Assembly: GCA_963576475.1 (NCBI GenBank)
Contig: OY754984.1
Location: 17,468,215-17,532,214, forward strand
Direction: 5' to 3'
DNA from: Molanna angustata
Taxonomy: Eukaryota > Arthropoda > Insecta > Trichoptera > Molannidae
DNA: 64,000 nt
Positions 62,503 to 64,000 of this stretch are shown here, piece after piece. The notes under the pieces were generated by a model. That model was not told where the DNA came from. It did not search any database and was given only the letters and a program-made list of their open reading frames with translations. Within the stretch, counting starts at the first letter, position 1. Every line of letters begins with the position of its first letter. The position numbers were made by a program, and so were the translations under genes.

Positions 62503-64000
62503 AATTGAATAATTTAATAGGCTAATAATATTAGGTTATGTAATAGAATAGAATTTTATTTGTTTGTTTTTTTTTTTGTAATGTAGGTACCTTCCTCATT
62601 ACAGGTTGTAATCCTAGTGAGGCAGGCACTAATAAAAAATACATTTTTTTAATAATGTTACTTATTAAATGAAAAAAAAAGATAATTAAAACACCAATAT
62701 AACAAGCAAAAAATAACAAAATGGTTAAGACGAAATTCACGGTATTACAGCTCAAAGATGACGTGACACGTGGTCATTATAATAAGGTTTCAACAAAAAC
62801 GAGGACGAAAACGTGACATTTTCATTTAAATAACATCACGTGAGACGCTGGAATAAATTTGTTTTCTTTTTTTTATTATTCAAACAAAATACTGCGTATG
62901 ACTTAAAAAAACTGACGGTTTTCTCTTAAAAGTCCAACGGTCCTGTTTGCCCTGTTGCGAAATTGGATTTGGCTATGTTTGCTGCGAAATGAATTTTTAT
63001 GTCGGTTTGACCTAGGGGAGAAAACGAATAATAATTAGTTTAACGAAAACTCCAAAATCAACACTCGGTACAAGTGGATCATGTTTAAATGTTGGTTTTT
63101 GCTAAAACATTGGGAATTTTAATTTTTACTTATTCGCTAGAGCAGCTGTTGCCAAAAAAAAAAACTCCATGAACTACTGCAAACATCATAATCTGCTACC
63201 GACTCTATGGCTTCACGATTCACCATTGAAACTACTTATCAATTTATCAATCGTCTTTTAAAAATATTGACCAAAATGACATGAAGATTTTTTTCTGTAT
63301 CAATATAATTTTCCAACTGTCGATTTGTTCAAGAGAATTAATTTCTCTTTCGATAATTGCACGACCAGCACTCATAATAATAACCAATTTTGTTTTCTTT
63401 TTATGAAAATTGTAGGCTGTATTATTATGTATTTAATATATCTAATATATACCTGCCGTTAAGTGCTTTGAAGACGTGCTTATGTCCACTCCTATCACGA
63501 ATCTTTACTGTCATTCATTGATATAAATAATGTACATTGCTATTTTCTACTTCGTAGAGGTAGGTATTATAATGTGCGCTATTTAAGTTCACGGTAAAAA
63601 ACATTTCAAACCCGAAATGTTTAAAGCTTTGGCATAAAATGACCTCACCGACCCTATTCGTCACACCCGCTAGTTCATTTTGTGTCTGAATTGCCCCTAC
63701 AGAGGGGTGTAGCCGGCAACAGTAATAGCGTTATATGAAAACACATAAATTCATAATATAAAAACCAAACAGAAAAAGTTGCTACCCGTGAAAAGATAAA
63801 AAAAACTCTTAAAAATTGACATCCAGCCCCGGAACGCGATATTGCCCACCATGAAAGTTTACCACAAAATGAAATTTACAATTTTAATTTATGTACATGC
63901 CTTATTTCGATTATTATTTACGCCTCGCATAAAAACCCAACAATTGATAAATATTTTGTTCATAATAAATAAATTAATATATTATAATTATATACCGGTG
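62503..64000. other. No gene seen; small Helitron end at 63312
   Basis: AT-rich. 62585-62625 (CTCATTACAGGTTGTAATCC) resembles a LINE 3' tail also seen near 51640. TCCAACTGTCGATTTGTTCA at 63312-63360 is the 5' end of the Helitron family without its body. No supported ORF. Confidence 0.45.

Overview
The window looks like a piece of an insect nuclear genome, most probably a moth or butterfly. It is AT-rich and crowded with short, decayed transposon copies. It holds RTE-type LINE tails ending in (ATGT)n after a conserved 'CTACCCC..AGGG' stretch, tRNA-headed SINEs, Helitron-like elements with CTAG ends, and a degenerate TTAGG (insect telomere unit) tract. I found no convincing host protein-coding gene. 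Every recognisable protein is a broken piece of a mobile element: LINE reverse transcriptase C-termini, a Penelope-like GIY-YIG endonuclease, a PIF/Harbinger (HARBI1-like) transposase with an intron still in place, and a pogo/jerky-like DDE transposase. Long ORFs inside (AT)n and (AC)n arrays are translation artefacts.

Layout. 1-9.5 kb: scattered LINE fragments, hairpins, repeated modules and a minisatellite. 9.7-14 kb: LINE 3' ends on both strands, a solo-LTR-like repeat and a tRNA-like SINE. 14.6-25.1 kb: a cluster of Helitron-like copies, mostly minus strand, interrupted at 16.5-17.3 kb by Penelope ends inside (TA)n; it includes one complete copy at 21077-22353 carrying a 357-bp (AC)n array. 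25-27.7 kb: direct repeats, (AT)n and a 107-bp satellite. 29-34.3 kb: LINEs, a (AC)n array, and Harbinger and pogo pseudogenes. 34.5-37 kb: three (TA)n-flanked Penelope-like units, one forming a 609-bp inverted repeat. 38.3-39.3 kb: (TTTA)n. 40.85-43 kb: a solo-LTR-like copy split by two DNA transposons. 43.8-46.7 kb: a diverged tandem duplication, a Mutator-like element with a 9-bp target duplication, and a further TIR element. 48.6-56.1 kb: LINEs, palindromic MITEs and RTE copies. 57.5-60.1 kb: a LINE split by a Mutator-like element that itself carries two insertions. 60.1-62.4 kb: a Helitron with four nested insertions.

The most interesting signal is in the Penelope-like 3' ends. Three diverged copies share the same order of stem-loops with compensatory base changes, lie against (TA)n arrays, and repeatedly occur as an inverted copy facing a forward copy. 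Second is a pair of Mutator-like elements with perfect 9-bp target duplications that share a cysteine-rich reading frame. Third is a Helitron-like family with an (AC)n tract at one fixed internal position, ranging from a few repeats to about 180.
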